This document shows, piece by piece, positions 9,726-10,582 of a stretch of 10,582 bases of DNA. The notes under the pieces were generated by a model. It ran no database searches. It worked only from the letters and a program-made list of their open reading frames with translations, and had not been told where the DNA came from. The DNA is from JAWLGW01 sp964569055 (GTDB lineage Bacteria > Planctomycetota > J058): positions 1 through 10,582 of the forward strand of contig CAZMSZ010000268.1 in assembly GCA_964569055.1 (NCBI GenBank). The letters run 5' to 3'. The first letter of the stretch is position 1. Every line of letters begins with the position of its first letter. The position numbers and the translations under genes were made by a program.

Positions 9726-9728
9726 CGA

Positions 9729-10457
9729 ATGGTGTCTCGAAGGTTATTCGTCGCGACGGGGACGGTCGTGTTTGCGCTCGGGGCCCTCGGCTGTCCGGGC
9801 AAGGGCGCCGGGGCCGGCGCGGCCGGGAGCGCGCCGCAGGAGGCGGGCGGCACGGAGGACGCCGCGGCCGAGCCGTTCGAGCCGCGCTACCCGACCGAGA
9901 TCGCGCCGCCCGCGGGCACCGAGTATCCCTGCGCCCTGACCCCCCTCCCGCCGGGCTTGCCCGGGATCCCCGCGGCCGAGCGGCGCTACGTCGACCACGT
10001 CTACACCGAGCTGCTGACCGCGATCCACGCCAAGCTCGGGCTGCTCCGCGAGCTGGGCAGCGCCGAGCCCGACACGATCACGGCCGCGCACGAGGCCTAC
10101 GAGGTCGAGGTCGAGGCGGTCCTCGCCACGCTAGCGGCCGAGCCGATCCCCGAGGGCCTGGAGGCGTTCCACGCCGACGTCACCGCGGCGCTCGAGCTGC
10201 AGCGCACCTTCTTCGCCCGCGCGAGCGAGCAGCTCGCCGAGGCCGCCACCACCCTGCGCGCGAGCGCGCGCGACGCCGAGGCCCTGAACGAAGGCTGGGG
10301 CGCGGCCTGGGAGCGCATGTTCACGCTCCCGGAGGGGCGGCAGGCCTCGAAGAAGCTCCTGGCCGCCTGGGGCCACATGCAGCGCCGCTACGGGGGCTGG
10401 CCCGCGGACACCAAGGACAGCGTGTACCACCACCTCTGCGCCCTCGACCTGTTCTGA
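9729..10457 (+). CDS. Predicted lipoprotein, mostly helical, family not recognised
   Basis: A 242-residue protein starting at ATG 9729 behind a good ribosome binding site and ending with TGA 10455-10457. The N-terminus (MVSRRLFVATGTVVFALGALGC) has two arginines, a hydrophobic stretch and a lipobox-like A-L-G-C with the cysteine at residue 22; Leu at -2 is slightly off consensus. A Gly/Ala/Pro/Glu-rich flexible linker (23-66) follows, as usual for lipoproteins held away from the membrane. Residues 84-220 are strongly helical and rich in Ala, Glu and Leu, probably a helical bundle. Two further cysteines, 68 and 237, bracket the folded part and could form a disulfide. It is divergent from the minus-strand unit, so a shared role is possible but unproven. 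I do not recognise the family. It probably sits in the periplasm or on the outer membrane. Confidence 0.85.
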   Translation: MVSRRLFVATGTVVFALGALGCPGKGAGAGAAGSAPQEAGGTEDAAAEPFEPRYPTEIAPPAGTEYPCALTPLPPGLPGIPAAERRYVDHVYTELLTAIHAKLGLLRELGSAEPDTITAAHEAYEVEVEAVLATLAAEPIPEGLEAFHADVTAALELQRTFFARASEQLAEAATTLRASARDAEALNEGWGAAWERMFTLPEGRQASKKLLAAWGHMQRRYGGWPADTKDSVYHHLCALDLF

Positions 10458-10470
10458 CGAGGCGGACCCG

Positions 10471-10536
10471 GACTCCGACTCGGACTCGGACTCGGACTCG
10501 GACTCGGACTCGGACTCGGATTCGGATTCGGACTCG
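10471..10536 (+). repeat. Hexanucleotide tandem repeat, (GACTCG) x 11
   Basis: Eleven adjacent six-base units begin 13 bases after the lipoprotein stop. Eight are GACTCG; the first is GACTCC and units 9 and 10 are GATTCG. On the plus strand in this register every unit reads Asp-Ser, and all variants are synonymous. On the minus strand one register reads Glu-Ser, also without change. It lies outside any gene I can support. No hairpin or T-run resembling a terminator is seen around it. Confidence 0.95.
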
Positions 10537-10582
10537 GAGTTTGGACTTGGCGCACTGGGGGCCGCGCCGACAGCGACAGCTC

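Larger units (their letters stand above)
9591..9728. promoter_or_regulatory. Divergent intergenic region (shared promoter region)
   Basis: These 138 bases separate the minus-strand repeat-protein unit from the plus-strand lipoprotein gene and must hold promoters for both unless transcription comes from further away. The only AT-richer patch is 9681-9693. Read on the minus strand, TTGCGG (9707-9712) and TAGCAA (9685-9690) sit 16 bases apart, a weak sigma70-like pair. On the plus strand TTCGAC (9665-9670) lies 15 bases from TTGCTA (9685-9690), also weak. A short direct repeat GGTTCG occurs at 9663-9668 and 9671-9676. None of these is strong evidence by itself. Confidence 0.4.

Noticed and set aside
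9123..9728. Extension of the lipoprotein frame 202 codons upstream
   Set aside because: The stretch overlaps two minus-strand genes and would bury the signal peptide; the ATG at 9729 has a good ribosome binding site and starts directly with a lipoprotein signal.
9591..9728. Operator-like palindrome around the GGTTCG copies
   Set aside because: The copies are direct, not inverted, and short; no convincing dyad remains when both strands are compared.
10458..10582. Possible terminator after the lipoprotein gene
   Set aside because: No GC hairpin followed by a T-run was found; the region is mostly the hexamer array.
1..10582. CRISPR array, tRNA, rRNA, insertion sequence
   Set aside because: No spaced direct repeats of CRISPR type, no cloverleaf-like or rRNA-like sequence, and no transposase or terminal inverted repeats were seen.

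Overview
The window is very GC-rich, with third codon positions almost all G or C. It looks like chromosomal or metagenome-scaffold DNA from a large-genome, high-GC bacterium. The predator-like gene content (giant Ig-like repeat proteins, a lipoprotein of no known family, TTG/GTG starts with strong Shine-Dalgarno sites) suggests a myxobacterium-type (Myxococcota) genome. That assignment is inference; no marker gene is present.

Layout. Most of the window (1-9590) is one minus-strand transcription unit, read from right to left. It begins at about 9590 with a small helical protein of 117 residues (9237-9590, TTG start). Ten bases later comes a giant, signal-less protein built from Ig-like beta-sandwich repeats (4646-9226, at least 1527 residues, GTG start), which runs into a 100-N assembly gap (4546-4645). 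Beyond the gap another open frame of at least 1513 residues (1-4545) has no stop codon and runs off the left edge. It carries the same repeat pattern, the same kind of helical insertions and an identical Pro-rich linker motif. The two halves are either one gene of more than 3000 codons or two adjacent related genes. The gap hides which.

On the right, a divergent intergenic region of 138 bases separates this unit from a plus-strand gene for a 242-residue predicted lipoprotein (9729-10457). Just after its stop lies a tandem array of eleven GACTCG-type hexamers (10471-10536).

How the genes may work together. The small protein has an N-terminal L-T-I-R-x-x-Q-x-x-A-F pattern and an L-P-W-A-A-A-I-L pattern. 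I recall similar patterns in small unannotated proteins of type VI secretion (T6SS) and related contractile-injection clusters. If that is right, the operon encodes an adaptor-like protein followed by a giant multi-Ig protein with an unrecognised region (about 320 residues seen) after its last repeats. That would fit secreted cargo or a surface or tail-associated fibre. No VgrG, PAAR, sheath or toxin motif is visible here, so the system assignment is a hypothesis. Long plus-strand open frames opposite 1077-9304 are antisense shadows of the GC-rich coding strand.
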